A program made the translations under genes and the position numbers. Source: Flavobacteriales bacterium (GTDB taxonomy: Bacteria > Bacteroidota > Bacteroidia > Flavobacteriales_F > PHOS-HE28). Taken from it: 44,914 bases of DNA. Under the pieces are notes generated by a model, which did no database searches, was not told where the DNA came from, and saw only the letters and a list, made by a program, of their open reading frames with translations. The stretch is taken from NCBI GenBank assembly GCA_017987115.1, contig JAGNUG010000020.1, positions 1 to 44,914 on the forward strand, read 5' to 3'. Shown here in pieces: positions 24,418-33,417 of this stretch; position 1 is the stretch's first letter; each line of letters begins with the position of its first letter.

Positions 24418-26883
24418 TTAGCGCAGTATGGTCACGTGTCCGGTGTATTCCTTGTTGGCTTCAGGAACGGAAAGTACATAGAAATAGGTGCCGTCCGGAA
24501 CATCGCTTGCACGCCAATTGTTCGTGTAGTTCTCCTTCTCATAGATCTTGTTTCCCCAACGATTGAAGATGGTAAGGCTGTTCTTGTAGTACTGAACGTT
24601 CTCGAACACCAACGCTTCATTCACATTATCGCCGTTCGGGGAGAATACATTCGGGATCTCAATATCCGCAGGAAGGATCCGGAATGAGCCATTGATGGTG
24701 TCCGTACAGCCATCCGCTGCGGTAACGATCAATGTAACCGGGTAAGTTCCAGGAGTCTCATAGAAATTCGTTGTGTTAGGTAAGTTGCTTCCTCCATTGG
24801 CCGGGTCGAAGATCCATTGCCAATCGACGATGTTGGAACCATCTACACTTGAATTATCAGAGAACATGATCGTTGCACCGAACGGTTGTGGAGATGGAAG
24901 ATCCGTCACATAAGCCGCATTGATAGCTGAACCTACAGTAACGATGAACGGTGCGGAAGTTGTAGAACATCCTTCAGTATTGGTGACCGTAACGGAATAA
25001 GATCCTGTTCCAACAGTAATGGTAGGGTCGGTACTGGCGTTGGACCATTGATATGAAGCATAATTCTCTGTAGTGCCCAATACGGCCAGTGCACCTCCGC
25101 AACTGAACCCTGGCCCGGTAATAACAGGGTCAGGACTTGGTGCTCCGTTAACTACGAAGGGCTCGGATGGTAAGGAGCAATCACCCAATGAAATGGTGCA
25201 GATATAGGTATCAGGGCCACCACTGATGTTCGGACCGAAAGCACCATTGCTCCATTCATAGGTATCGTATCCCGCTGGCGCATTGATGAATGCAATGTCA
25301 CCATCACAGACCAATTGATCACCGGTGAGGATGATAGGTCCGGTGATGCCAGGGTTAACCACGATAGTGATCGTAGTATCATAGGTGCAACCGAAATTGT
25401 CAGTGACGGAGAATACATAGTCATGACTACCAACGCCTACTGGAGTTGCCACGCCTGCAAGTGGGTTGTTCGGATCTGAGGATACTCCATTACCTACCCA
25501 GTTGGAGGAGTCCGAAGTTGTTGTTCCCAGCACAGGAGTATAAGTTGTAAGGCTAGGGAATAGGGAGGAGTTGAAGGTAAGTCCCCAGTCGCATATGAAA
25601 CCATTGTCAGAACCCCAAAGGTCCGTTACCGTTAACGTCCACGTTCCATTCAAAAGACAGCCCTCCAATGCATTCATTGGGTTCAGACTTTCATAGGTGC
25701 CTGATGGAAGGGTGCCCCCAGCATTGTCGACCCAAGTCCCATTCGTCGCTGTTGGACTCCAACAGTATGTGTAGCACACGCCCATTGAGTCTGGTAAGCT
25801 GTCGTCATCAATGGGTTCACCTAAAAAGGTGCCCCCTCCATTTTGTTGATGGAACGTAACGCTTTGACCATTAGGGCAAGCTAATTGAATAACAAGATCG
25901 CCAATGAACGAATGCTCCATATCCACGCAAACTGATGGCAGGTCGTTTATATTCGTAAGCGTTTGGCCGGGAGCGAAATTGGTAAATGCTATTGAGGTGT
26001 TGAACGCAACACCTTGGTCATCCGGCAGGAAAAGACCTCCACCTAAGCTGGATTCCGGAAGTCCGGTCCATTGCACGGCAACCGGGTTTGCCAATAAATT
26101 CACGGATTCTCCTTCGCAGATCGTATCACCTGGTAATGTACCAGCGAAAATGGGCGTGGTGCTTACGAGGACCTGTAAGTCCACCAAATTGGTGTTATTG
26201 CAGTTATTATCATCCGTTAATGTCAGTTGTACAACATATTCGCCAGCATTCGGGAATGAATGTGTAACAATTGGCCCTGTAAGGCTGTCCTGGATCCCAT
26301 CATCAAAATTCCAATTATACTCCACCAAAGTGTTCGACCCTGCTGCTATGGATGCCGACCCATCGAATGTGATGACCTCTCCTTGACAAACCAACGCAGG
26401 AATTGCAGTTCCCATGGTAGCCGAAGCAGTAGGTGGTTCGCAAGGAGTTATGCAATTCAATGCTGCTGCAAAAATGCCTTCGCCGGTTTCATTGCTGGTG
26501 AAGGTTATCGTAAGGCAACCGGAAGTATTCGTAAAGCTTGAAGCAATAATGCCTGGATTGTCAGACCCGCTCCATACACCGATCAGCGGGGCACTTGTAT
26601 CTGCACCATCATAGATCGAAAGCTGATCTATTGGTGCACTTCCAGCCGTAGATAGGTTAAATGTGATCCATTGTAAGGAAATACCGGTACCGGTGGTTTG
26701 ATCCGAACATATCGTTATCATTTGTGTTTCGTTCGGCCCATAACCGGAAGCGCCCTCACCACCGCTATCCAATAACGCACCGGTGCATCCGTAAGCCGTT
26801 CCTCCATCCGCAATACTTATTATCTGAGCGTTGGCCGTATAAGCCAAGAGAAAGTATAAAGTCAAGAAACTGAGTATCCGCAT
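24418..26883 (-). CDS. Secreted CUB/PKD/P-domain protein with T9SS type B sorting domain (paralog 1)
   Basis: The 821-residue product has a signal peptide (MRILSFLTLYFLLAYTANAQ). Next come a CUB-like domain (about 22-145, with SIYDGADTSAPLIG), a PKD domain (about 165-240, YNWNFDDGIQDS), a proprotein-convertase P-like domain (about 292-438, VCVDMEHSFIGDLVIQL and LNGTWTLTVTDLW), Ig-like repeats, another PKD domain (VDWQWIFDPANGG) and the type B sorting domain (743-821, IPNVFSPNGDNVNE, IFNRWGNKIYE). The start is the ATG before the signal peptide, not the longer frame to 26967. The downstream half is strongly similar to the tandem gene at 27123-29633. A role in adhesion or in the surface matrix is likely but unproven. 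Confidence 0.9.
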   Translation of the reverse strand: MRILSFLTLYFLLAYTANAQIISIADGGTAYGCTGALLDSGGEGASGYGPNETQMITICSDQTTGTGISLQWITFNLSTAGSAPIDQLSIYDGADTSAPLIGVWSGSDNPGIIASSFTNTSGCLTITFTSNETGEGIFAAALNCITPCEPPTASATMGTAIPALVCQGEVITFDGSASIAAGSNTLVEYNWNFDDGIQDSLTGPIVTHSFPNAGEYVVQLTLTDDNNCNNTNLVDLQVLVSTTPIFAGTLPGDTICEGESVNLLANPVAVQWTGLPESSLGGGLFLPDDQGVAFNTSIAFTNFAPGQTLTNINDLPSVCVDMEHSFIGDLVIQLACPNGQSVTFHQQNGGGTFLGEPIDDDSLPDSMGVCYTYCWSPTATNGTWVDNAGGTLPSGTYESLNPMNALEGCLLNGTWTLTVTDLWGSDNGFICDWGLTFNSSLFPSLTTYTPVLGTTTSDSSNWVGNGVSSDPNNPLAGVATPVGVGSHDYVFSVTDNFGCTYDTTITIVVNPGITGPIILTGDQLVCDGDIAFINAPAGYDTYEWSNGAFGPNISGGPDTYICTISLGDCSLPSEPFVVNGAPSPDPVITGPGFSCGGALAVLGTTENYASYQWSNASTDPTITVGTGSYSVTVTNTEGCSTTSAPFIVTVGSAINAAYVTDLPSPQPFGATIMFSDNSSVDGSNIVDWQWIFDPANGGSNLPNTTNFYETPGTYPVTLIVTAADGCTDTINGSFRILPADIEIPNVFSPNGDNVNEALVFENVQYYKNSLTIFNRWGNKIYEKENYTNNWRASDVPDGTYFYVLSVPEANKEYTGHVTILR

Positions 26884-27085
26884 GGTAATTCTAAAGTAAT
26901 GCTTCGGTGTTAACTGGTCTTTGTCCGTCCGGCCTTTTTCAAAGGCTCGCAAACTTAAGACCTTCACAGCAATAATGATATTGTTAATTCGATCTGTTCG
27001 TGAAGTGCTAGGCAGGAATCCTTCAGATCAGAACAGTCAAATTCGCTCGGTCAATAGCTAGTACTGCCGTCCGTATTGTACGGTG

Positions 27086-27114
27086 ACGCCTAAGAATCAG
27101 TATTTATTAGGCGT
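27086..27114 (-). terminator. Possible terminator of the 27123-29633 gene
   Basis: ACGCCTAA (27086-27093) and TTAGGCGT (27107-27114) are perfect inverted repeats just past the stop codon of the leftward gene. The stem is short and no clear U-tract follows, so support is moderate to weak. Confidence 0.35.
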
Positions 27115-27122
27115 AGGCAATG

Positions 27123-29633
27123 TCAACGCAATATGGTCACGTGCCCGGTGTATTCCTTGTTGTTCTCGGGCACCTCCAATACGTAAAAATAGGTGCCGTC
27201 AGGTACGTCGCTCGCACGCCAGTTGTTCGTGTAATTCTCTTTCTCGTATACCTTGTTTCCCCAACGATTGAAGATGGTCAGGTTGTTCTTGTAGTATTGG
27301 AGATTCTCGAATACCAGAGCCTCGTTCATATTATCGCCGTTCGGGGTGAATACATTCGGAATGATGATCTCCTGTGGTAGGATCCTGAACGTGCCATTGA
27401 TCGTGTCCATACAACCATCAGCTGCCGTTACGATCAATGTAACAGGATAGGTTCCTGGGTTTTCGTAGAAATTCGTAGTGCTGGTTTGTGTACTACTTCC
27501 GTTAACTGGGTCGAAGATCCACTGCCAATTGACGATCGTGGACCCAACAACACTGGAGTTATCAGTGAAAATGACCGTAGCGCCCAAAGGTTGTGGAGAT
27601 GGGAGGTCCGTCATATACGCGGCATTGATATTTGAACCAACTGTAACGATGAACGGTGCGGATGTAGAAGAGCATCCTTCTGCGTTGGTAACCGTTACGG
27701 AGTAAGAACCGGTTCCTACCGTGATCGAAGGATCATTACTATTGTTGGACCATTGATAGGATGCATAATTCTCCGTGGTGGTCAACACTGCTGGAACGCC
27801 TCCACAATTGAATCCGGGACCAGTTATGATCGGATCCGGACTTGGAGCTCCGGTAACAACGAAGGGCTCGGATGGCAAGGAGCAATCGCCCAATGAAATG
27901 GTGCAGATATAAGTGTCAGGGCCACCACTGATGTTAGGACCGAAGGCTCCATTGCTCCATTCGTAGGTATCGTATCCTGCTGGTGCATTGATGAATGCAA
28001 TATCACCATCACACACCAACTGATCACCTGTGAGGTTGATCGGGCCCGTGATCCCTGGGTTTACTATGAGCGATATCGTGGTGTCATACGTACATCCGAA
28101 ATTGTCAGTAACGGAAAATACATAGTCGAACGTACCAACTGCTGTAGGTGTAGCAGTCGCTACCAATGGGTCCAACGGGTCAAGTACAACACCTGGGCCG
28201 CTCCAATTCGTTGAGTCCACGGTATTCACACCAAGCACTGGAGTGTACGACACAAGCGCTGGGTATAGAGATGGGTTAAAGCCAACGGACCAGGAACAGA
28301 TGAACCCGTCATCTATGCCGATATTATCCACGGCAGTAAAAGTCCAGTTACCATTCAAAGGACACCCGATCAACTGACTAAGCGGCTCAACACTGGTATA
28401 ATCATCCGGTATCAATACGTTCTGTCCTATTTCCACGGTTGACGGTTGTACGTTCGGAGAGATGCCATTGGTCGATGATTCTTCGAAAGTGCCATTTGTT
28501 GCCGTATTAGTCCAGCAATAATTATAACAAGTACCAGGTACTGGAGGTACTGTTTCAGTGTCCAAAGCATCACCAATGAACGTATTCGTTCCGCCTTGGT
28601 CGTGCATGATAACGGTCTGTCCGTTAGGACATGTCAACGAAAGGGTAAGATCACCCATATAACTATGTTCCATGCTCACGCAGATGGCATCCAGATCGCC
28701 TAAGGAGGAGACCGTTGACCCTAGCGCAAAACCATTGAACGTGATCGTGGATGTAAATGGAGTTGCTACAACGTCCGGCAAATAGATCCCTTCGCCGAAA
28801 TCCACATCCGGAATGGCAGACCACGGAGTGGCTGTAACTCCTCCTGTCAGTATTACTGATTCGCCCAAACAGATCACACTGTCCTGCACCATGGCTTGTG
28901 TGAATACCGGTGTAGTGCTTACGAGTACCTGTAGGTCAACGACATTAGTATTCTCACAGGCATTGTCGTCCGTGACCGTAAGTTGAACAACATATTGGCC
29001 CGCCTCAGTGAAAGCATGGGTTACGTTCGGTCCGGACAGACTATCAATGACTCCGTCCGCAAAATCCCAACTGTATTCAGCAATGTTGAATCCAGTTGCA
29101 GCCGTTGATCCTGAACCATCGAAGGTGATCACTTCTCCTTGACATACAAGTGCAGGTACAGCCTCGGACATCGTAGCAACAGCAGTTGGAGGGGCGCATG
29201 GCGTATAGCATTCAAGGGTTGCACTGAATTGACCCACCCCAGCTCCATCACTTGACCATTCGAGTGTGAGGCAACCGGAAGTGTTGAAGAATCCTGCAGA
29301 GACAACGGTCGCTGGACCTGTTCCAGTGAATGTGCCGATGATCGGTCCGGTATTGTCCATTCCATCGTAGATGATCAGTGCGTCCGCATCAGCACCGGTC
29401 GGCAGATTGAATGAGTTGAAATTCAGCCGCACATGCGTGCCGGTGGTCTGGTCCGCGCAAATGGTAATTGTAAAATCCTCATTATTTCCATAACCAAACC
29501 CTCCATCCCCGCCACTATCATATAGGGCACCAGCGCATCCGTACGCAAAGCCTCCATCAGAGATCAGTACTGTTTGTGCGTTCAGGGAGATCGTCGTTAG
29601 CAGAATTGCTGCAATTGAGCAGAGTTTGCGCAT
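27123..29633 (-). CDS. Secreted CUB/PKD/P-domain protein with T9SS type B sorting domain (paralog 2)
   Basis: The 836-residue product has the same architecture as the neighbour at 24418-26883: signal peptide (MRKLCSIAAILLTTISLNAQ), CUB-like domain (ALIIYDGMDNTGPIIG), PKD (YSWDFADGVIDS), P-like domain (ICVSMEHSYMGDLTLSL, LNGNWTFTAVDNIG), Ig-like repeats, PKD and a type B domain (IPNVFTPNGDNMNE, IFNRWGNKVYE). N-terminal halves differ clearly, but a 60-residue block (27855-28034 here, 25150-25329 there) is identical in protein sequence. The ATG at 29633 precedes the signal peptide. The pair is a tandem duplication, downstream of a sigma/anti-sigma-like pair in the same direction. Confidence 0.9.
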   Translation of the reverse strand: MRKLCSIAAILLTTISLNAQTVLISDGGFAYGCAGALYDSGGDGGFGYGNNEDFTITICADQTTGTHVRLNFNSFNLPTGADADALIIYDGMDNTGPIIGTFTGTGPATVVSAGFFNTSGCLTLEWSSDGAGVGQFSATLECYTPCAPPTAVATMSEAVPALVCQGEVITFDGSGSTAATGFNIAEYSWDFADGVIDSLSGPNVTHAFTEAGQYVVQLTVTDDNACENTNVVDLQVLVSTTPVFTQAMVQDSVICLGESVILTGGVTATPWSAIPDVDFGEGIYLPDVVATPFTSTITFNGFALGSTVSSLGDLDAICVSMEHSYMGDLTLSLTCPNGQTVIMHDQGGTNTFIGDALDTETVPPVPGTCYNYCWTNTATNGTFEESSTNGISPNVQPSTVEIGQNVLIPDDYTSVEPLSQLIGCPLNGNWTFTAVDNIGIDDGFICSWSVGFNPSLYPALVSYTPVLGVNTVDSTNWSGPGVVLDPLDPLVATATPTAVGTFDYVFSVTDNFGCTYDTTISLIVNPGITGPINLTGDQLVCDGDIAFINAPAGYDTYEWSNGAFGPNISGGPDTYICTISLGDCSLPSEPFVVTGAPSPDPIITGPGFNCGGVPAVLTTTENYASYQWSNNSNDPSITVGTGSYSVTVTNAEGCSSTSAPFIVTVGSNINAAYMTDLPSPQPLGATVIFTDNSSVVGSTIVNWQWIFDPVNGSSTQTSTTNFYENPGTYPVTLIVTAADGCMDTINGTFRILPQEIIIPNVFTPNGDNMNEALVFENLQYYKNNLTIFNRWGNKVYEKENYTNNWRASDVPDGTYFYVLEVPENNKEYTGHVTILR

Positions 29634-29742
29634 GGTCGGTCTGTTAATAGTGCGTCCTAATGTAATAGGTCTCATCAGAAATACGACCGGCAGTGTTCCT
29701 TGTCCGATAGTATGTTCGTTCAACCATTCAATACTGATCCAA

Positions 29743-30822
29743 TCAATTCAATCTGTTCCTATTGAGCCAAACCATCGTTGATCCGGTTTTTGAACGGCCA
29801 TCCTTGGTAATTGCCTCAACTGCGACCAAGTAGTATCCGTCCGAACAGTTATCGCCATTCCATACAGATCCGTTATCGGTACTAAAAACCTGAACATTCT
29901 CTTTAACGGAGAAGATCCGGACCATGACCTTTTCGCAACCTTCTGCAATCACTTCGAATGTGTCGTTGACGTTATCCCCATTCGGTGTAAAGGTGTTCGG
30001 AATGAACAACTCCGGTAAAGGTATAATGGGTTTTTCTTCTGTCAATGGTTGGTTAAGGCTTGGTTCGTCCATAACGTCTGTGGTCGCCGCTGATGGGCTC
30101 TGCTCCGGCTTAGTATTTTCCAGTTCCCCTTTAGCGGCTTCTGCTGCTTTGGTGGTCAGCTCATCGATGATCTGCGCAACGATGATGGGGCCATACACAG
30201 GTTTAGGATCCTCAGCTTGGGTCTTCCCTGTTTTCTCTTCATTCGTTTCTGGAGCACCCTGTACAAATCCATTCGATGGTTCTATCACGACCGGGTCAGG
30301 AGTGGCCTGCTTTGGAACTGTAGAAGGTAAAGGAGCTGCGCTTGCAGTTGTAGAGGAGTTCGGCACCACCGGTTTAACGACAATGCCCTGCTGATCAGTT
30401 GGTTCTGGGTTCGCTATAGAGGCGCCAATTTTCGATGGTATGGTCGTGGTCTCCACAGCTGGAAGACGTACTTCCTCGGAATCCTGAGGGACTTCGGCTA
30501 ATTCTACCGTTGTGTTGTTGGTCAGGAACAGCGCGGTTCCACCAATTACCAATGCCGTAACACCTGCTGCTGCCCAGCCCCATACGCTGCTGATGCTTGT
30601 CGCGGCCGGGTGGCCTAATTGACTACTGATATTGGACCAAACACTAGGATCAACAGATGCTTCATGACCCTGGAATTTTTCCTGGAACAGTTTGTTCACC
30701 GGGTCTGCCACTGGTGCACCCATTGCCAGTTTGGACTGGATGGCATCCCATGCACCAGGATCCACAGGCGATTCATGCCCTTGGAACCGCTCGCGGAACA
30801 GATCGTTCATTTCAAGACTCAT
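29743..30822 (-). CDS. Anti-sigma-like membrane protein with T9SS type B-like C-terminal domain
   Basis: This 359-residue protein has no N-terminal signal peptide. The cytoplasmic part has a duplicated motif, LFRERFQGHESPVDPGAW (8-25) and LFQEKFQGHEASVDPSVW (45-62), 37 residues apart. One membrane helix follows (about 81-100, WGWAAAGVTALVIGGTALFL), then a Pro/Thr/Glu-rich linker (about 105-270), then a gliding-motility/type B-like domain (274-356) starting IPNTFTPNGDNVNDTFEVI; the usual NRWG is replaced by SVKENV. It overlaps the end of the ECF sigma gene by 11 bp, or starts 1 bp after it if the ATG at 30810 is used. Context suggests an anti-sigma or sensor role; this is inference. Confidence 0.75.
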   Translation of the reverse strand: MSLEMNDLFRERFQGHESPVDPGAWDAIQSKLAMGAPVADPVNKLFQEKFQGHEASVDPSVWSNISSQLGHPAATSISSVWGWAAAGVTALVIGGTALFLTNNTTVELAEVPQDSEEVRLPAVETTTIPSKIGASIANPEPTDQQGIVVKPVVPNSSTTASAAPLPSTVPKQATPDPVVIEPSNGFVQGAPETNEEKTGKTQAEDPKPVYGPIIVAQIIDELTTKAAEAAKGELENTKPEQSPSAATTDVMDEPSLNQPLTEEKPIIPLPELFIPNTFTPNGDNVNDTFEVIAEGCEKVMVRIFSVKENVQVFSTDNGSVWNGDNCSDGYYLVAVEAITKDGRSKTGSTMVWLNRNRLN

Positions 30823-31369
30823 TGCCGTAATGATAGTGTTCAGCTACCTCCTTGGGTAGCATTTTTCGCAGGTAGGCCCGCGCTTTCATGAATTGCGATT
30901 TTGATGTATTCTCTGAGATGCCGAGCATTTCAGCGATATCGCGGTGCGGATACCCTTCAATTGCGAACAGGTTGAACACCGTACGATAACCAGTAGGTAA
31001 GTTCTGGATCAACCCGATTAACTCATCTGCCGACATGCCACTTAAAACATGCTCATCCTCCTGATGAAGGTATTCTGCTTCCGTAAGATCGATACTATGG
31101 TCGTACGGTTTGTTACGGCGGATATTATCCAATGCTGTGTTCACCATGGTGCGCGCAATCCATCCACCTAAAGGCCCATCGCCCCGGAAGTGGTCGATCT
31201 TCTGGAACACCTTAACAAAACCATCCTGAAGGATGTCCTGTGCTTGGTCCTTATTGTGGGCATACCGCATGCAAATACTCATCATTTTTCGCGCAAACTG
31301 CTGATAAAGAGCTTTTTGCGCTGCTGGATCGCCATGCGTGCAACCGTGCACAAGTTGTTCATCTGTCAT
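30812..31369 (-). CDS. RNA polymerase sigma factor, ECF type
   Basis: The 185-residue product has sigma-70 region 2 (QDILQDGFVKVFQKIDHFRG, IARTMVNTALDNIRR) and region 4 (LPTGYRTVFNLFAIEGYPHR, DIAEMLGISENTSKSQFMKA), with the short linker typical of ECF sigma factors. The ATG at 31369 (MTDEQLVHGCTHGD) is chosen; a longer frame to 31456 has no support. The stop lies within the first codons of the following membrane-protein gene, so the two are translationally coupled, as sigma/anti-sigma pairs often are. Possible targets include the T9SS cargo genes just downstream. Confidence 0.9.
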   Translation of the reverse strand: MTDEQLVHGCTHGDPAAQKALYQQFARKMMSICMRYAHNKDQAQDILQDGFVKVFQKIDHFRGDGPLGGWIARTMVNTALDNIRRNKPYDHSIDLTEAEYLHQEDEHVLSGMSADELIGLIQNLPTGYRTVFNLFAIEGYPHRDIAEMLGISENTSKSQFMKARAYLRKMLPKEVAEHYHYGNES

Positions 31370-31556
31370 GGCATTCCCGGTAGTGATGGGAATTAGCGTG
31401 GAAAAGTTGCCTGAGCTCCGCATTGATGGGGCTTTTTTGCAAGATACGACGTGCATTGGTTCAGGAGCACGGAAAATTTGACCATCCGATCATACTTGAC
31501 TGATCAGTTACCGTGCAGTAATAGCATCAGGGATCAGGTTCTCGCCTACCTTAAGC

Positions 31557-31564
31557 TACCTTCG
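31557..31564 (+). promoter_or_regulatory. Possible -7 element (TACCTTCG) for lepA
   Basis: TACCTTCG lies 33 bp before the lepA ATG and resembles TAnnTTTG with one mismatch, as at the nuoH promoter. No convincing -33 TTG is present. The 228-bp divergent region between the sigma factor and lepA must hold promoters for both. Confidence 0.3.
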
Positions 31565-31597
31565 CGGACTTTTTCGATCTTCGGCTTGGCCTTTTCC

Positions 31598-33385
31598 ATG
31601 GAACACATTCGCAACTTCTGCATTATTGCCCACATCGATCACGGTAAAAGCACCTTGGCTGACCGATTGCTACATATGACCGGTACCATCTCCGATCGCG
31701 ATATGCAGGCTCAGAATCTGGATGACATGGACCTTGAACGTGAGCGCGGGATCACCATCAAGAGCAAGGCGATCCAGATGGACTACACATTGAATGGGCA
31801 GAAGTACATCCTGAACTTGATCGATACGCCCGGCCACGTCGATTTCAGTTACGAAGTGAGCCGTTCCATTGCTGCTTGCGAAGGTGCATTGCTGATCGTT
31901 GATGCTACGCAAGGTATCCAAGCTCAGACCATCAGTAATTTGTATTTGGCATTGGAGCACGATCTGGAGATTATCCCGGTGTTGAATAAAATGGACCTAC
32001 CTAGCGCAAATCCTGAAGAGGTAAAAGATCAGATCGTGGATCTTTTAGGGTGCAAATTGGATGATATTCTAAGTGCTAGTGGCAAGACCGGGTTAGGAGT
32101 GGATAAAGTTCTGGAGGCCGTTGTGGCCCGCGTTCCTGCGCCAAAAGGTGACCCGAAAGCACCGTTGCAAGCACTGATCTTCGATAGCGTTTTCAATCCG
32201 TTCCGCGGGATCATTGCCTATTTCCGTGTGATGAACGGCACGATCAAGAAAGGCGATAAAGTGAAGTTTTTCAACACAGGCGTGGTCTATGATGCGGACG
32301 AAGTGGGCTGTTTGAAAATGACCATTCAGCCTAAACCTGATGTAAAGGCTGGCGACGTAGGTTATATCATCAGTGGGATCAAAACTGCAAGCGAAGTGAA
32401 AGTGGGCGACACGATCACACATGCTCTCCGTCCTTGTGCCGAAGGGATCAAGGGCTTCGAGGATGTGAAACCAATGGTCTGGGCCGGCATCTTTCCTGTG
32501 GAGACGGACGAATATGAAGAGCTGCGCGATGCCATGGAGAAGCTGCAATTGAACGACGCAAGTCTCACATGGACACCGGAAAGCAGCGCTGCATTGGGCT
32601 TCGGATTCCGCTGCGGTTTTTTGGGACTGCTCCACATGGAGATCATTCAGGAGCGTTTGCAACGCGAGTTCGATATGAATGTGATCACGACCGTACCCAA
32701 CGTAGGGTACACCGTGACCAAGACCAATGGCGATGTGCTGGAGATCCACAACCCGAGCGAACTGCCGGAGGTGATGCACATTGATAGCATTCAGGAACCC
32801 TACATTAAGGCACAAGTGATCACCAAGGCGGAGTATACCGGTGCGATCATGACGTTGTGCATAGAGAAACGCGGAATGCTCACCGGTCAGAACTACCTTA
32901 CCACTGATCGCGTTGAGCTCACCTTCGAATTGCCACTTGGAGAAGTGGTCTTCGATTTCTACGATAAATTGAAAAGCATTTCGCGTGGTTACGCAAGTTT
33001 CGATTATCATCCGATCGGCCAAAAGGAAAGTGACCTGATCAAACTTGACATCTTGTTGAACAGCGAGAAAGTGGATGCTCTTTCCGCATTGATACACCGC
33101 GACCATGCCCATGAACTGGGTAAAAAGATGTGCGGTAAATTGAAGGAGCTACTTCCTCGTCAACAATTCGATATCCCCATCCAAGCGGCCATCGGTGCCA
33201 AGATCGTAGCACGTGAAACGGTGAAGGCCTTGCGCAAGGATGTTACCGCAAAGTGCTATGGCGGCGATATTTCCCGTAAGCGCAAGTTGCTGGAAAAGCA
33301 AAAGGAAGGTAAGAAGAAGATGAAGCAGATCGGCAATGTGGAAGTGCCGCAGCAAGCGTTCTTGGCGGTGCTGAAGTTGGATTGA
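31598..33385 (+). CDS. lepA: Elongation factor 4 (LepA)
   Basis: This 595-residue translational GTPase acts on stalled or back-translocating ribosomes. GTPase motifs are visible: G1 AHIDHGKST, the [10 protein letters not shown] switch region, G3 DTPGH and G4 NKMD. The LepA-specific C-terminal domain includes [20 protein letters not shown]. The ATG at 31598 ([16 protein letters not shown]) fits the family start exactly; the open frame extends 49 codons further without support. It is divergent from the sigma factor gene. Confidence 0.97.
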   Translation: MEHIRNFCIIAHIDHGKSTLADRLLHMTGTISDRDMQAQNLDDMDLERERGITIKSKAIQMDYTLNGQKYILNLIDTPGHVDFSYEVSRSIAACEGALLIVDATQGIQAQTISNLYLALEHDLEIIPVLNKMDLPSANPEEVKDQIVDLLGCKLDDILSASGKTGLGVDKVLEAVVARVPAPKGDPKAPLQALIFDSVFNPFRGIIAYFRVMNGTIKKGDKVKFFNTGVVYDADEVGCLKMTIQPKPDVKAGDVGYIISGIKTASEVKVGDTITHALRPCAEGIKGFEDVKPMVWAGIFPVETDEYEELRDAMEKLQLNDASLTWTPESSAALGFGFRCGFLGLLHMEIIQERLQREFDMNVITTVPNVGYTVTKTNGDVLEIHNPSELPEVMHIDSIQEPYIKAQVITKAEYTGAIMTLCIEKRGMLTGQNYLTTDRVELTFELPLGEVVFDFYDKLKSISRGYASFDYHPIGQKESDLIKLDILLNSEKVDALSALIHRDHAHELGKKMCGKLKELLPRQQFDIPIQAAIGAKIVARETVKALRKDVTAKCYGGDISRKRKLLEKQKEGKKKMKQIGNVEVPQQAFLAVLKLD

Positions 33386-33417
33386 TCCAAAGGGATCTGG
33401 TTGGTGGTCCGTGAAGG

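Noticed and set aside
26932-26946. GCCTTT/AAAGGC hairpin upstream of paralog 1 as a terminator
   Set aside because: Short stem without a U-tract on either strand and about 180 bp past the upstream stop codon.
32093-33112. 339-codon open frame on the minus strand opposite lepA
   Set aside because: Shadow of a well-conserved gene, with no domain and an unlikely amino-acid composition.
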